From DAISIK01 sp036822055 (lineage in GTDB: Bacteria; Verrucomicrobiota; Verrucomicrobiia; Opitutales; Puniceicoccaceae): a stretch of DNA of 64,000 nucleotides. The notes below the pieces were generated by a model. That model worked only from the letters and a program-made list of their open reading frames with translations, did not search any database and was not told the origin of the DNA. Each line of letters begins with the position of its first letter. Positions within the stretch are counted from its first letter, which is position 1. Made by a program: the position numbers and the translations under genes. The stretch spans positions 1-64,000 of the forward strand of contig DAISIK010000003.1 in the NCBI GenBank assembly GCA_036822055.1, given 5' to 3'. Positions 36,280-43,992 of this stretch are shown here, piece after piece.

Positions 36280-36837
36280 ATGCTTCGCGGGATGGAGGAA
36301 AAGGATAGGTTCCGAATCTTGGGTAGGGTGGCTGCCGTTTGGGGAGTGATTGGGGTAGTGCTTTTTATTGGATGGGCAATTTACCGCTTGATTCCTCGAG
36401 CTGTGGCAGTGCTCGACTATGAACTGAGCCTTCTCCAGATCGTCTTCGTTGTTTTTTGGGTTGGCTTTATGATCGTTTCAGAGGGTTACCGGGGATTTCA
36501 GAAAGCCTTCGCGCCTCGGGTCGTCCGGCGGGCTGTCGTCCTGCAGGAGCAGAAAGAGCCTTATCTGCTGATTCTGGCTCCCTTGATGTGTATGGGATAC
36601 ATCCACGCGACCAGAAAGCGAAAGATTGTTTCGGTTAGCGTGACCCTTGCAATCGTTGGGCTGATCGTGGTGGTCAGCCAATTTGCCCAACCCTGGAGAG
36701 GCTTGGTGGATCTTGGGGTAGTGCTCGGGTTGGTTTACGGAGTGGGCTCGATTCTGATCTTTGGACTATTGGCGATTGCAGGGCGGGTACCCGATATTCC
36801 GGCCGACTTACCCCACCATGCGGAACTGACAAAGTGA
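36280..36837 (+). CDS. Small polytopic membrane protein of unknown function
   Basis: A 185-residue protein with about five hydrophobic spans, at about 17-36, 47-67, 93-111, 114-133 and 142-166. A basic loop between the second and third spans contains RGFQKAFAPRVVRRA. I do not recognise the family. It stands alone, 124 bases after the glycan cluster and convergent with the minus-strand gene at 36884. The ATG at 36280 or another at 36292 could be the start. Its length and clean span pattern support a real gene. Confidence 0.65.
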   Translation: MLRGMEEKDRFRILGRVAAVWGVIGVVLFIGWAIYRLIPRAVAVLDYELSLLQIVFVVFWVGFMIVSEGYRGFQKAFAPRVVRRAVVLQEQKEPYLLILAPLMCMGYIHATRKRKIVSVSVTLAIVGLIVVVSQFAQPWRGLVDLGVVLGLVYGVGSILIFGLLAIAGRVPDIPADLPHHAELTK

Positions 36838-36883
36838 AAGCCAAGTGAAGGTTCCCGCCTTCAAGGTGCGGAAGAGAGACTGC

Positions 36884-37405
36884 TTAGTTCCCCTTCTCCT
36901 TCTTTTCTGCCTCTTTGTCTTCGTCGCTGATCTCTCCTTCAAGATCATTGATGGCGTGAATGATATCGGCCATCGGAGCGACATAAGTAAGGATCGGTAG
37001 CTCGAGGATGGTTTTCCAATGAGCCATGGCCGGCTGGCTCAGAGCGTAGGCGGTCGCAAGCATGTAGTAATCGCCGACTCGGTCGAAGGGAATGGTGTAG
37101 GTCCCGCGGAGGAGTTCACGATTGGATCGGCTGAGCTCAAAGCTGCGGACCCGGTAGTTTTGCAAGGAGATGATGCCCATTCCCCTCTGTTCTACCTGGT
37201 AGTCGATGAGGTCGGTTTCTTTAAGAGCCTCCGTTTCGTAGACGAGGATGTTGAGGATGGAAACGGAGTGGATTTCCTCCGACTGGACCTTGCCCATCAA
37301 GATGGCGTTGGCTTTCTCCAGAGCGTCGATCGAGATGAGGCCTACATCGAGGAGCGTTGAAGCGAGAATTCTATTACTGCGAAGAATTAAGGGGCGAAGC
37401 TCCAT
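36884..37405 (-). CDS. Soluble protein of unknown function
   Basis: A 173-residue protein with an acidic, Lys/Glu-rich C-terminal tail and no span or signal. The N-terminal segment RILASTLLDVGLISIDALEKA resembles the helical start of MshEN/GspE N-terminal domains (pattern LG-LL---GLI--+-L--A), which in other proteins bind c-di-GMP; the similarity is short and not proof. The middle part is beta-rich. It is convergent with the gene before it and divergent from lacZ. No good Shine-Dalgarno precedes the ATG at 37405, and no other ATG lies upstream in frame before a stop. Confidence 0.6.
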   Translation of the reverse strand: MELRPLILRSNRILASTLLDVGLISIDALEKANAILMGKVQSEEIHSVSILNILVYETEALKETDLIDYQVEQRGMGIISLQNYRVRSFELSRSNRELLRGTYTIPFDRVGDYYMLATAYALSQPAMAHWKTILELPILTYVAPMADIIHAINDLEGEISDEDKEAEKKEKGN

Positions 37406-37577
37406 GGAGGAAGATTGGCGATTTCGCGGTTGAAGGTAAAGTGAAAGGTCGCGTACAGGTGAATGAAAGTTCTTTTGAGCACATCAATGTTGAGAAGGGG
37501 GAGCCATCATTTTTCGGCCACTGTCCAAGGGGTAAAGATTGCACGGTTTCGACGATGAGACCTAGGATCGCTGCTCG

Positions 37578-40500
37578 ATGAATCAAAATGCCCCGTACCT
37601 CCGCTTCTGGGAAAGAGCGGATTGCATCTCCCTGAATAGGCTTGCCCCGAGAGCTACCCTATACCCGTTTGCGTCTGTCGAGGATGCTCAAAGTGGTAAT
37701 CGTGAACATTCGTGCTGGTTCAACCTGCTCAACGGAGGTTGGCATTTTCAGATGTTTGAGCATCCAGATGCAGTGCCTCCGGAATCCTTGCGGGCACCGA
37801 CGGATGACACGGCAGGAGTCGTTTTGGAGGTCCCTGGGAATTGGACTCTTCAGGGTTTTGGGCACCCGCACTACACAAATGTTAAAATGCCTTTTCCGGA
37901 TGAGCCACCTAGCGTTCCCAAGGAAAACCCGACGGGAGTTTACGGGAGGGAGTTGGTTCTCCCGGAAGCTTGGGCGAATCGCCGTACCATCATTCATTTC
38001 GGCGGGGCCGAGAGTGTTTTGGCCGTCTATCTGGATGGGCAGTTTGTCGGCATGTCGAAGGACAGCCGCCTCCCGTCAGAGTTTGATCTCTCGGATTTCG
38101 TGGTGGCAGGGCAAAGGCATTGGCTCACTGCGGTGGTGATCAAGTGGTCGGACGCCTCCTTTATTGAGGATCAGGATCAGTGGTGGATGGGGGGCCTTTT
38201 TCGTGAGGTGTATTGGTATTCCACCGACACAGTGCGAATCGAGGACGTCTTCGTGACAGGAAATCCAACTGTGGATTTCAAAAGCGGGGACCTCGAGCTA
38301 AAGGTAAAACTTCGATTCTTTGATCGGCCCGTTAATGATTGGATAGTGGAGGCACTCCTCTTCGACCCGCGTGGAAAGCGGGTCTGGAAGGAAGCCCTTC
38401 AAATGCCCTATTCGACGAGCACCTGGTCCAGGTATCGGCTCACTGCACACTTGAAGAGGGAGGTGGCCAAGCCCTATCTCTGGTCGGCGGAGAGTCCGGA
38501 TCGCTACCAAGTGTTAATCCTTCTGAAAAGTCCCGACGGGCACCTGGTGGAGGTGACCTCGGTCCATTTTGGTTTTCGTTCGGTGGAGGTGCGGGATCGC
38601 CAGCTGTTGATCAACGGTCGTTGTGTGATGATCCACGGGGTGAACCGGCACGATCACCACGAGAGACTCGGGAAGGCAATCGACCGCGAGACAATGCTGC
38701 TCGATGCCGTCAAAATGAAGCAATTCAACATCAACGCAGTCCGGACATCTCATTATCCAAACGACCCTTACTTTTTAGACGTTTGTGATGAGTTGGGACT
38801 TTATGTGGTCGATGAAGCAAATTTGGAGGCTCACGCATATTACAACCAGCTCGGAGATGAGCCGGGATGGTCCGGGGCTTTTCTCGACCGTGCTGTCGGG
38901 ATGGTTGAGCGGGACAAGAACCATCCCTCGATCATTCTTTGGTCGCTCGGGAACGAGACCGGTTATGGGCCAAATCAAGATGCGATGGCGGGCTATGTGC
39001 GGGGCCGGGATTGGACACGTCCACTCTTTTACGAGCCAGGGATCTTCCGGCAGGGACTCCCGATGGACCAACAAGATTCGACGGAGCTTTACAATTCGGG
39101 AGAACGCGTTACCGACGTTATCTGCCCAATGTACGCTTCAATCGACCAGCTCGTCGATTGGGCAACAGATCCAAACCATACGGATCGGCGACGACCCTGC
39201 ATCCTTTCGGAATATTCTCATGCAATGGGCAACAGCAATGGGGGCCTGTCTGATTACTATGAGCAGTTCATGAGGTACGATGGACTTCAAGGTGGGTTTG
39301 TCTGGGAATGGATCGACCATGGCCTGCGCCACAAACGAGAGGATGGAACTGAATTTTGGGCCTACGGCGGGGATTTCGGAGACAAACCTCACGATGCCAA
39401 CTTTGTTTGTGACGGTCTCGTCTGGCCTGATCGATCCCCACATCCGGCTCTCTTTGAACTGAAGAAACTGGCGCAGCCGATAGCGGTATCGAGATTCCGA
39501 AAAAAGAGCGAGTCAGTCAAAATAACCAACCTGGACCACTTTCGAGATCTCGGCTGGCTGAGCTGCTCCTGTGAATGGTTGGTGGACGGGGAATTGGTAA
39601 AGACGGCACCTCTCAAACTGCCGAAAATAGGCCCCCGGGAGACGGAGGAAGTCTTGCTGCGAGGTGCGCCAAAGAACCGGGGGAATCGTTGTCTGGCCCT
39701 GCTCAAGTTCCACACACGCAAAGACTGCACCTGGGCCCCGGCGGGTCATTTGGTGGCTTGGCAACCGGTTGAGATTTCCTCCGGCAAAAAGAAGGTGGAG
39801 AAAAAAGGAAGTGGAAAACTTCAGCTCATCGCGAGTGGTGAGGCGGATGGGAAGGGTGACCTAAACCAATCCTATTGCGCGGGGAATTGGTGTTTTGAGA
39901 GTCAGCCGAAAACAGGCTTTTCTCAGCTAAACCATCAAGGCGAGGCTCTCTTCGCTTCACCTCCGGTGCTCCAGGTTTGGCGTGCGCCGACAGATAATGA
40001 TGGGATCAAGTTGTGGACTGGACAGGAAAACAAGGCTCTCGGTCGCTGGCGTAATTGGGGTCTGGACCGCTTGTCCTCCCGATGCACTGGCGTGGAGGCT
40101 TCGAGCAAGTCGATTCGTTGGGACTACCAGGCGAGCGGGCGCGGCGATTGGAACGACTTTCAATGGAGCCTTAAGTTGTCTGTCAAGGGCGACGGGAGGC
40201 TTCGTTGGGAGGCTCATATTCAGGTTGGGGAGGAATTTTATGATTTGCCTCGAGTGGGACTCCTTTTCTCTCTAAAGCCGGGATCCGAAGATCTCCAGTG
40301 GCTTGGTCTCGGTCCATGGGAAAACTATCCGGATCGCAAGGCAGCCTGCTGGCCAGCGCTCCACAAAAGCACGGTAAAGGATCAGTTTGTCCCGTACATC
40401 ATGCCGCAAGAGAACGGTCTAAAATGCGGGACGACCGAGATCATTCTGGGCTCAAACGAGGGAGAAAAGCTGGAGATCGAGACCGAACGGCCCATCGCGT

Positions 40501-40703
40501 TTTCGGCGCTCCATTTTGACCCCGCGAGTTTAACCGCTTCCCGGCATCTGTATGAGTTGAAGGAGTCCATGGTAACCTACCTGAGCCTGGATCTAGCCCA
40601 CCGTGGCCTGGGCACTCATAGCTGTGGCCCTGATACCCTGGAGAAGTACCGAATCGAAGGACACGACTTCCGTTTGAAAATGGATTGGCAGGTTAGCAAG
40701 TGA
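37578..40703 (+). CDS. lacZ: Beta-galactosidase, glycoside hydrolase family 2 (LacZ-type)
   Basis: A 1041-residue enzyme of the usual LacZ length. The N-terminal jelly-roll has WTLQGFGHPHYTNVKMPF. The barrel has INGVNRHDHHERLG-like residues, SLGNETGYG with the acid/base Glu at residue 460, and ILSEYSHAMGNSNG with the nucleophile Glu at residue 545. GGFVWEWIDHGL and WAYGGDFGD follow. A C-terminal small-chain domain is present, with WLGLGPWENYPDRK. It hydrolyses beta-galactosides; there is no signal peptide, so it is cytoplasmic. No transporter or regulator is adjacent. Its place after the glycan cluster may be accidental. Confidence 0.95.
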   Translation: MNQNAPYLRFWERADCISLNRLAPRATLYPFASVEDAQSGNREHSCWFNLLNGGWHFQMFEHPDAVPPESLRAPTDDTAGVVLEVPGNWTLQGFGHPHYTNVKMPFPDEPPSVPKENPTGVYGRELVLPEAWANRRTIIHFGGAESVLAVYLDGQFVGMSKDSRLPSEFDLSDFVVAGQRHWLTAVVIKWSDASFIEDQDQWWMGGLFREVYWYSTDTVRIEDVFVTGNPTVDFKSGDLELKVKLRFFDRPVNDWIVEALLFDPRGKRVWKEALQMPYSTSTWSRYRLTAHLKREVAKPYLWSAESPDRYQVLILLKSPDGHLVEVTSVHFGFRSVEVRDRQLLINGRCVMIHGVNRHDHHERLGKAIDRETMLLDAVKMKQFNINAVRTSHYPNDPYFLDVCDELGLYVVDEANLEAHAYYNQLGDEPGWSGAFLDRAVGMVERDKNHPSIILWSLGNETGYGPNQDAMAGYVRGRDWTRPLFYEPGIFRQGLPMDQQDSTELYNSGERVTDVICPMYASIDQLVDWATDPNHTDRRRPCILSEYSHAMGNSNGGLSDYYEQFMRYDGLQGGFVWEWIDHGLRHKREDGTEFWAYGGDFGDKPHDANFVCDGLVWPDRSPHPALFELKKLAQPIAVSRFRKKSESVKITNLDHFRDLGWLSCSCEWLVDGELVKTAPLKLPKIGPRETEEVLLRGAPKNRGNRCLALLKFHTRKDCTWAPAGHLVAWQPVEISSGKKKVEKKGSGKLQLIASGEADGKGDLNQSYCAGNWCFESQPKTGFSQLNHQGEALFASPPVLQVWRAPTDNDGIKLWTGQENKALGRWRNWGLDRLSSRCTGVEASSKSIRWDYQASGRGDWNDFQWSLKLSVKGDGRLRWEAHIQVGEEFYDLPRVGLLFSLKPGSEDLQWLGLGPWENYPDRKAACWPALHKSTVKDQFVPYIMPQENGLKCGTTEIILGSNEGEKLEIETERPIAFSALHFDPASLTASRHLYELKESMVTYLSLDLAHRGLGTHSCGPDTLEKYRIEGHDFRLKMDWQVSK

Positions 40704-40868
40704 GCAGAGGCAGTCCGATTGGATCCTGAGCAAACCGAGTCTGTTTGATGAAAAAGTCAGACAGGCTGGATCTTGGCCCCAACAATCAAGACGTCGACTC
40801 CGTAAGCGATATTGGAAAACTTTGGGAGATGGCTCGACTTGGAAAAACGGGGTTGTAGGGTAAAGGAA

Positions 40869-41792
40869 GTGTCTATTTACGATCGGCAATACATGAGGTC
40901 GGACTACCGAACCTCCACGGGCGGAGGGCGGGATATCCTCAGCAAGGTTCTCCTTGTTCTGGTTTCTGGATTCATCATACAGGTTCTTCTCCAGGTTGCT
41001 TTTGGGATTGATGGGCTCCTGAACGACCGCCCGGATCCCAGGGGATTCCTTCGCAATGGAGTAGCCCTGACCGGTGAGGGTCTTCTGTCGTTTAAGGTTT
41101 GGACTCTGTTGAGCTACGGGCTGATTCATCACAGTCCGCTCCATCTGTTGTTCAATGGATTTGGGACCTTCATTCTCTGGCGAGCCCTGCGGGATGATTT
41201 TTCAGAAGGGTCGATCCTGCAGCTCTACCTGGCTGGGATTGCGGTGGGTGGTCTGGTCTGGTTTTGCACCCGGCTCGCCTTGGGCATCGACGGGCTGCTT
41301 CTCGGAGCCTCTGGTGGAGTCCTCGCCTTGCTGGCGGTAGTTTGTCTCTGTCGCTGGCAGGAGATGGCATTTTTGATTTTTCCCCCCATCCCCATCCGCC
41401 TCAAGTATCTCTTTTTCGTGGCCCTGGGTTTTGATTTATTCGGCATGCTCCTGTTTGAACTCCGCGGCGGTGGAGTGGTTGCCCATTCGGCCCACCTGGG
41501 AGGGTTTGCGACTGGGATCCTTTTCTACCGGACCTTCCACGCTAGCGCGCGAAATCGGGCGAGGGGGCTCTGGCTCCCGATTCCCTCGGTGCGGATCAAG
41601 ACCTCAAGGACGACCATCCACCGAGTAAATAAACCGAGCTACAAGGTCAACCTCAGTCAGGAATCGGAGCCAGCTGCTTTTAAGGCGGAAGTTGATCGGA
41701 TCCTCGACAAAATAAATGAAAAGGGCTTTGGCTCGCTGACGGCAGACGAGCGGGATGTTTTACAACGGGCCGGGAGTCTTTTGAATCGATGA
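40869..41792 (+). CDS. Rhomboid-family intramembrane serine protease
   Basis: A 307-residue protein with six or seven spans. The catalytic serine is in LLGASGG (Ser148) and the histidine in VAHSAHLGG (His209, with His206 nearby), together the rhomboid dyad. SPLHLLFNGFGTFILW carries the conserved His/Asn of the oxyanion region. The C-terminal 70 residues are soluble. The frame is open to a TTG at 40812, but the GTG at 40869 gives a start close to the IYDRQYMRSDYR segment I associate with the N terminus of this group; an ATG at 40893 is also possible. It is coupled to the next gene by ATGA. Confidence 0.88.
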   Translation: MSIYDRQYMRSDYRTSTGGGRDILSKVLLVLVSGFIIQVLLQVAFGIDGLLNDRPDPRGFLRNGVALTGEGLLSFKVWTLLSYGLIHHSPLHLLFNGFGTFILWRALRDDFSEGSILQLYLAGIAVGGLVWFCTRLALGIDGLLLGASGGVLALLAVVCLCRWQEMAFLIFPPIPIRLKYLFFVALGFDLFGMLLFELRGGGVVAHSAHLGGFATGILFYRTFHASARNRARGLWLPIPSVRIKTSRTTIHRVNKPSYKVNLSQESEPAAFKAEVDRILDKINEKGFGSLTADERDVLQRAGSLLNR

Positions 41793-42454
41793 ATAAGGAT
41801 ATTTGGCGCGATTGTTGGCTGAGTCTCGATGCCGCAGGGACTTTAATTGGACCTAACCCGTCGGTTGGTGCCCTCTATCGAGAGGCTCTCATTCCCTACG
41901 GGATTGAGGCTGATGAGGGTGAGATCGAGAAGGGTTTCCGGCAGGCTTACGAGCGGGTGGGGCGCACGGTTGGCGTGGGCGAGGCGCGACCCTACTGGAG
42001 GCAAATTGTTGATCAAGCTCTGGCCCCGTGGTTGGATCAGGCAGATGGAGATGCCGTTTTTGAAAATCTCTGGAACGTTTTCGCGAAGGGTTCCAGTTGG
42101 AGGTTGACTGATGACTTCTGGCTGGAGGCCCTGAAGGCCCTCAGGGGTGCCGGAGTCGGGCTGGTCCTGTCTTCGAACAATGACAGTCGTCTGCGGTCCG
42201 TTCTGCGGGAAATGGACCTCCAGAAGTTTTTCGACCACCTATTCATTTCAGATGAATTTGGCTACGAGAAGCCGGATCCCCGCTTCTTTAGATACGTAAG
42301 GAATCGTCTCGGCGTGTTACCGGAACGCCTGCTCCACTGCGGGGACGATCTTCGGCGGGACGGTGGAGCGAAGGAAGATGGCTGGGAGTTTCTCCCCTTC
42401 CGAGGCAGGGAAACCATCGACCTCTTGCTCGCCCGGTACGGGGCTAGGCCATGA
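41789..42454 (+). CDS. HAD-superfamily hydrolase
   Basis: A 221-residue protein. Motif I is SLDAAGTL with the nucleophile Asp14; the second Asp of the usual DxD is replaced by Ala, as in phosphonatase-like and HDHD3-like members. Motif II is VLSSNND, motif III the Lys in YEKPDPRFF and motif IV CGDDLRRD. A helical cap of the C1 type lies between motifs I and II. It probably removes phosphate from a small metabolite; the substrate is unknown. Four-base ATGA overlaps on both sides place it in an operon with the rhomboid and DUF721 genes. Confidence 0.82.
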   Translation: MNKDIWRDCWLSLDAAGTLIGPNPSVGALYREALIPYGIEADEGEIEKGFRQAYERVGRTVGVGEARPYWRQIVDQALAPWLDQADGDAVFENLWNVFAKGSSWRLTDDFWLEALKALRGAGVGLVLSSNNDSRLRSVLREMDLQKFFDHLFISDEFGYEKPDPRFFRYVRNRLGVLPERLLHCGDDLRRDGGAKEDGWEFLPFRGRETIDLLLARYGARP

Positions 42455-42816
42455 AGGGTTTTTACCGGTCGGAGATGCGCTTGATCAATTCCTTCCGGGG
42501 ATTGATGGTCAAGCTGGACCGTGGGCGGGAGGATCGGGCCAAACCTCTCGGGGAAGCAATCGGGAAAATCCTCGAAGGCTATCCTTTAAAGGCTGAAAGC
42601 CCTGAAACCCTTTTGATGGAAAACTGGGAATCAGTGGTGGGGAAAACCTTTTACCGAAAGTGTGCCCCGGATCGACTGCTTGCCGATGGCACCCTCTTTA
42701 TCAAAACGGAGTCTCCGGTTATCCGGCAGGAACTAAAGTTCGGAGAAAAAACGCTTTTGAAAAATCTCGCTAAAATCAATGCTGGTCAGGGAGTGAAGCG
42801 CTTGGTGATCCGCTAG
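42451..42816 (+). CDS. DUF721 (DciA-like) domain protein
   Basis: A 121-residue protein. WESVVGKTFYRKCAPDRL and LFIKTESPVIRQELKF are the conserved core of DUF721, whose studied members (DciA) help load the replicative helicase. The N terminus is a short basic helix. It is coupled by ATGA to the HAD gene and ends just before a convergent gene. The assignment to the family is fairly clear; a replication role here is by analogy. Confidence 0.78.
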   Translation: MKGFYRSEMRLINSFRGLMVKLDRGREDRAKPLGEAIGKILEGYPLKAESPETLLMENWESVVGKTFYRKCAPDRLLADGTLFIKTESPVIRQELKFGEKTLLKNLAKINAGQGVKRLVIR

Positions 42817-42832
42817 CCAAAACCGGGTTCCC

Positions 42833-43603
42833 CTAAATGGTGCGACGACGCAAATTTTCGAGCTTTGCCCGGAAATTCCCGACCGAAACTTTTCCCTGGA
42901 CCTGAACCGGGGCAAAGGAGTTTTTCTCTTCGAACCAGATTTGGATGGCGGAATCCGCGCTCTTTTGAAAAACCCCGGAGAGATCTTTGGTGTCTGGAAG
43001 AAAGCGAAGCACCTTGAACTTTCCCGCATCGACTTTGATTTCCTGGCTTCGATTGGAATTGATGACGAGGTCAATCACCTTCTTCCCGTCAGTGATCCGC
43101 AGGGGGTAATCCACGCCTTGGGTGGGACGGTATTGGCGAAAAGCGAAGAGGGCACCGAGGGGGTCGTGGGTGGGTCCGGGGAGGACAATGGGTTCCTCAA
43201 AAGTAGTTTTACCCCGCTCATATTTGATTGATTGAGCCGTTGAGTTTTCCCAATCAAAGCGGACCTCGATGTCGCGATTGGTTCCACCCTCCCGCTGAAC
43301 TTTGCGGTACCAAACAGTTCGGGAAAGGTCCTCGGAGAGATAGGATTCGAAGGAACTTCGAACCCGGTAGATGGCATCGGCAAAACCGTTGGTACGGACA
43401 TTGAGGGTAAGGTGCCAACAGGTTTGATCTTCGAAGACCTTCATCGGATGAATTTCGAGGACGGCCTTGCCGACGTTAAAGACACCCCAGCTCAGATTGT
43501 ACTCCAGTTTCTCGCCAGGATGGAACGGCACCGGTCCCTCGCCCGCTTTGAGGGTTTGAATGGCTGCTAGAACTATCGAAAAGCGGATCAATCGGGAACT
43601 CAT
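42833..43603 (-). CDS. Exported DUF3108-type protein
   Basis: A 256-residue protein with an N-terminal signal (SSRLIRFSIVLAAIQTLKAG). The body has the DUF3108 pattern: FHPGEKLEYNLSWGVFNVGKA near the start, then a beta-rich fold with TRDRGG-like and GPTHDPLGALFAFRQY segments. Members are predicted periplasmic or outer-membrane-associated proteins of unknown role. An upstream open extension to 43696 lacks signal-peptide character, so the ATG at 43603 is preferred. It is divergent from the oxidase operon and shares its upstream region. Confidence 0.8.
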   Translation of the reverse strand: MSSRLIRFSIVLAAIQTLKAGEGPVPFHPGEKLEYNLSWGVFNVGKAVLEIHPMKVFEDQTCWHLTLNVRTNGFADAIYRVRSSFESYLSEDLSRTVWYRKVQREGGTNRDIEVRFDWENSTAQSIKYERGKTTFEEPIVLPGPTHDPLGALFAFRQYRPTQGVDYPLRITDGKKVIDLVINSNRSQEIKVDAGKFKVLRFLPDTKDLSGVFQKSADSAIQIWFEEKNSFAPVQVQGKVSVGNFRAKLENLRRRTI

Positions 43604-43695
43604 TTGAATCGTATAAACTAGGGATGCTACCGGGGGGAAATTCTTTCTTAGGAGAGACCTTTGCTCTTGAAATTCGTTCCCAGGAAATGAGATCA

Positions 43696-43735
43696 AATCT
43701 TAGTATCTTCTATAAGATTACAGAATGTTAAGATT
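43696..43735. promoter_or_regulatory. Repeated TAAGATT elements between DUF3108 and oxidase genes
   Basis: AATCTTA at 43696-43702 and TAAGATT at 43713-43719 are inverted copies with a 10-base spacer. A second TAAGATT at 43729-43735 lies 16 bases further. The area is AT-rich and lies between divergent starts (43603 minus, 43813 plus), so it could hold operators. It does not match the FNR/ANR consensus TTGAT-N4-ATCAA expected for a microaerobic oxidase. Confidence 0.4.
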
Positions 43736-43812
43736 GACTAATATTAGCGGTACTATCAGTTTTGGGAATCGCTGATTCATTTTAATCCCTGATCCAATCC
43801 CCGCCTAAACCA

Positions 43813-43992
43813 ATGCAAGTGGTTCTTCTGACCGTCTTCCTAAGCCTTATACTGGCCATCTTTTTCGTTTCGATGTTCTTGTTCGATCGCGTTCGGGAAA
43901 GGGGAAGGAGTGCTGAGCAGAACGCTCTCCTGCTTTTTGCGGAGGAGGGAAAAGTGGAAGCGGGAGCTAAAAGGAAGGCGGAGGATCAATGA
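43813..43992 (+). CDS. 59-residue membrane protein upstream of ccoN, CcoS-like layout
   Basis: ATG at 43813 opens 59 codons to a TGA at 43990-43992 that overlaps the ATG of ccoNO as ATGA. The protein has one span (about residues 3-24) followed by a basic stretch RVRERG and then QNALLLFAEEG. CcoS assembly proteins are also about 50-60 residues long, with one N-terminal span and an acidic motif after it, so an oxidase assembly role is plausible. The match is of layout, not clear sequence identity. The tight coupling to ccoNO is the main evidence that it is translated. Confidence 0.7.
   Translation: MQVVLLTVFLSLILAIFFVSMFLFDRVRERGRSAEQNALLLFAEEGKVEAGAKRKAEDQ

Noticed and set aside
36164..36349. 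61-codon frame between the glycan cluster and the next membrane protein
   Set aside because: It overlaps the better-supported gene at 36280 in another frame and has no ribosome site or domain.
37019..37360. Plus-strand open frame antisense to the unknown gene at 36884-37405
   Set aside because: Either strand is possible by length alone, but the minus-strand protein has a more natural helix/strand pattern and covers the whole interval.
43604..43812. FNR/ANR box for the oxidase operon
   Set aside because: No TTGAT-N4-ATCAA-like site is visible; TTGACT at 43734 lacks the other half.
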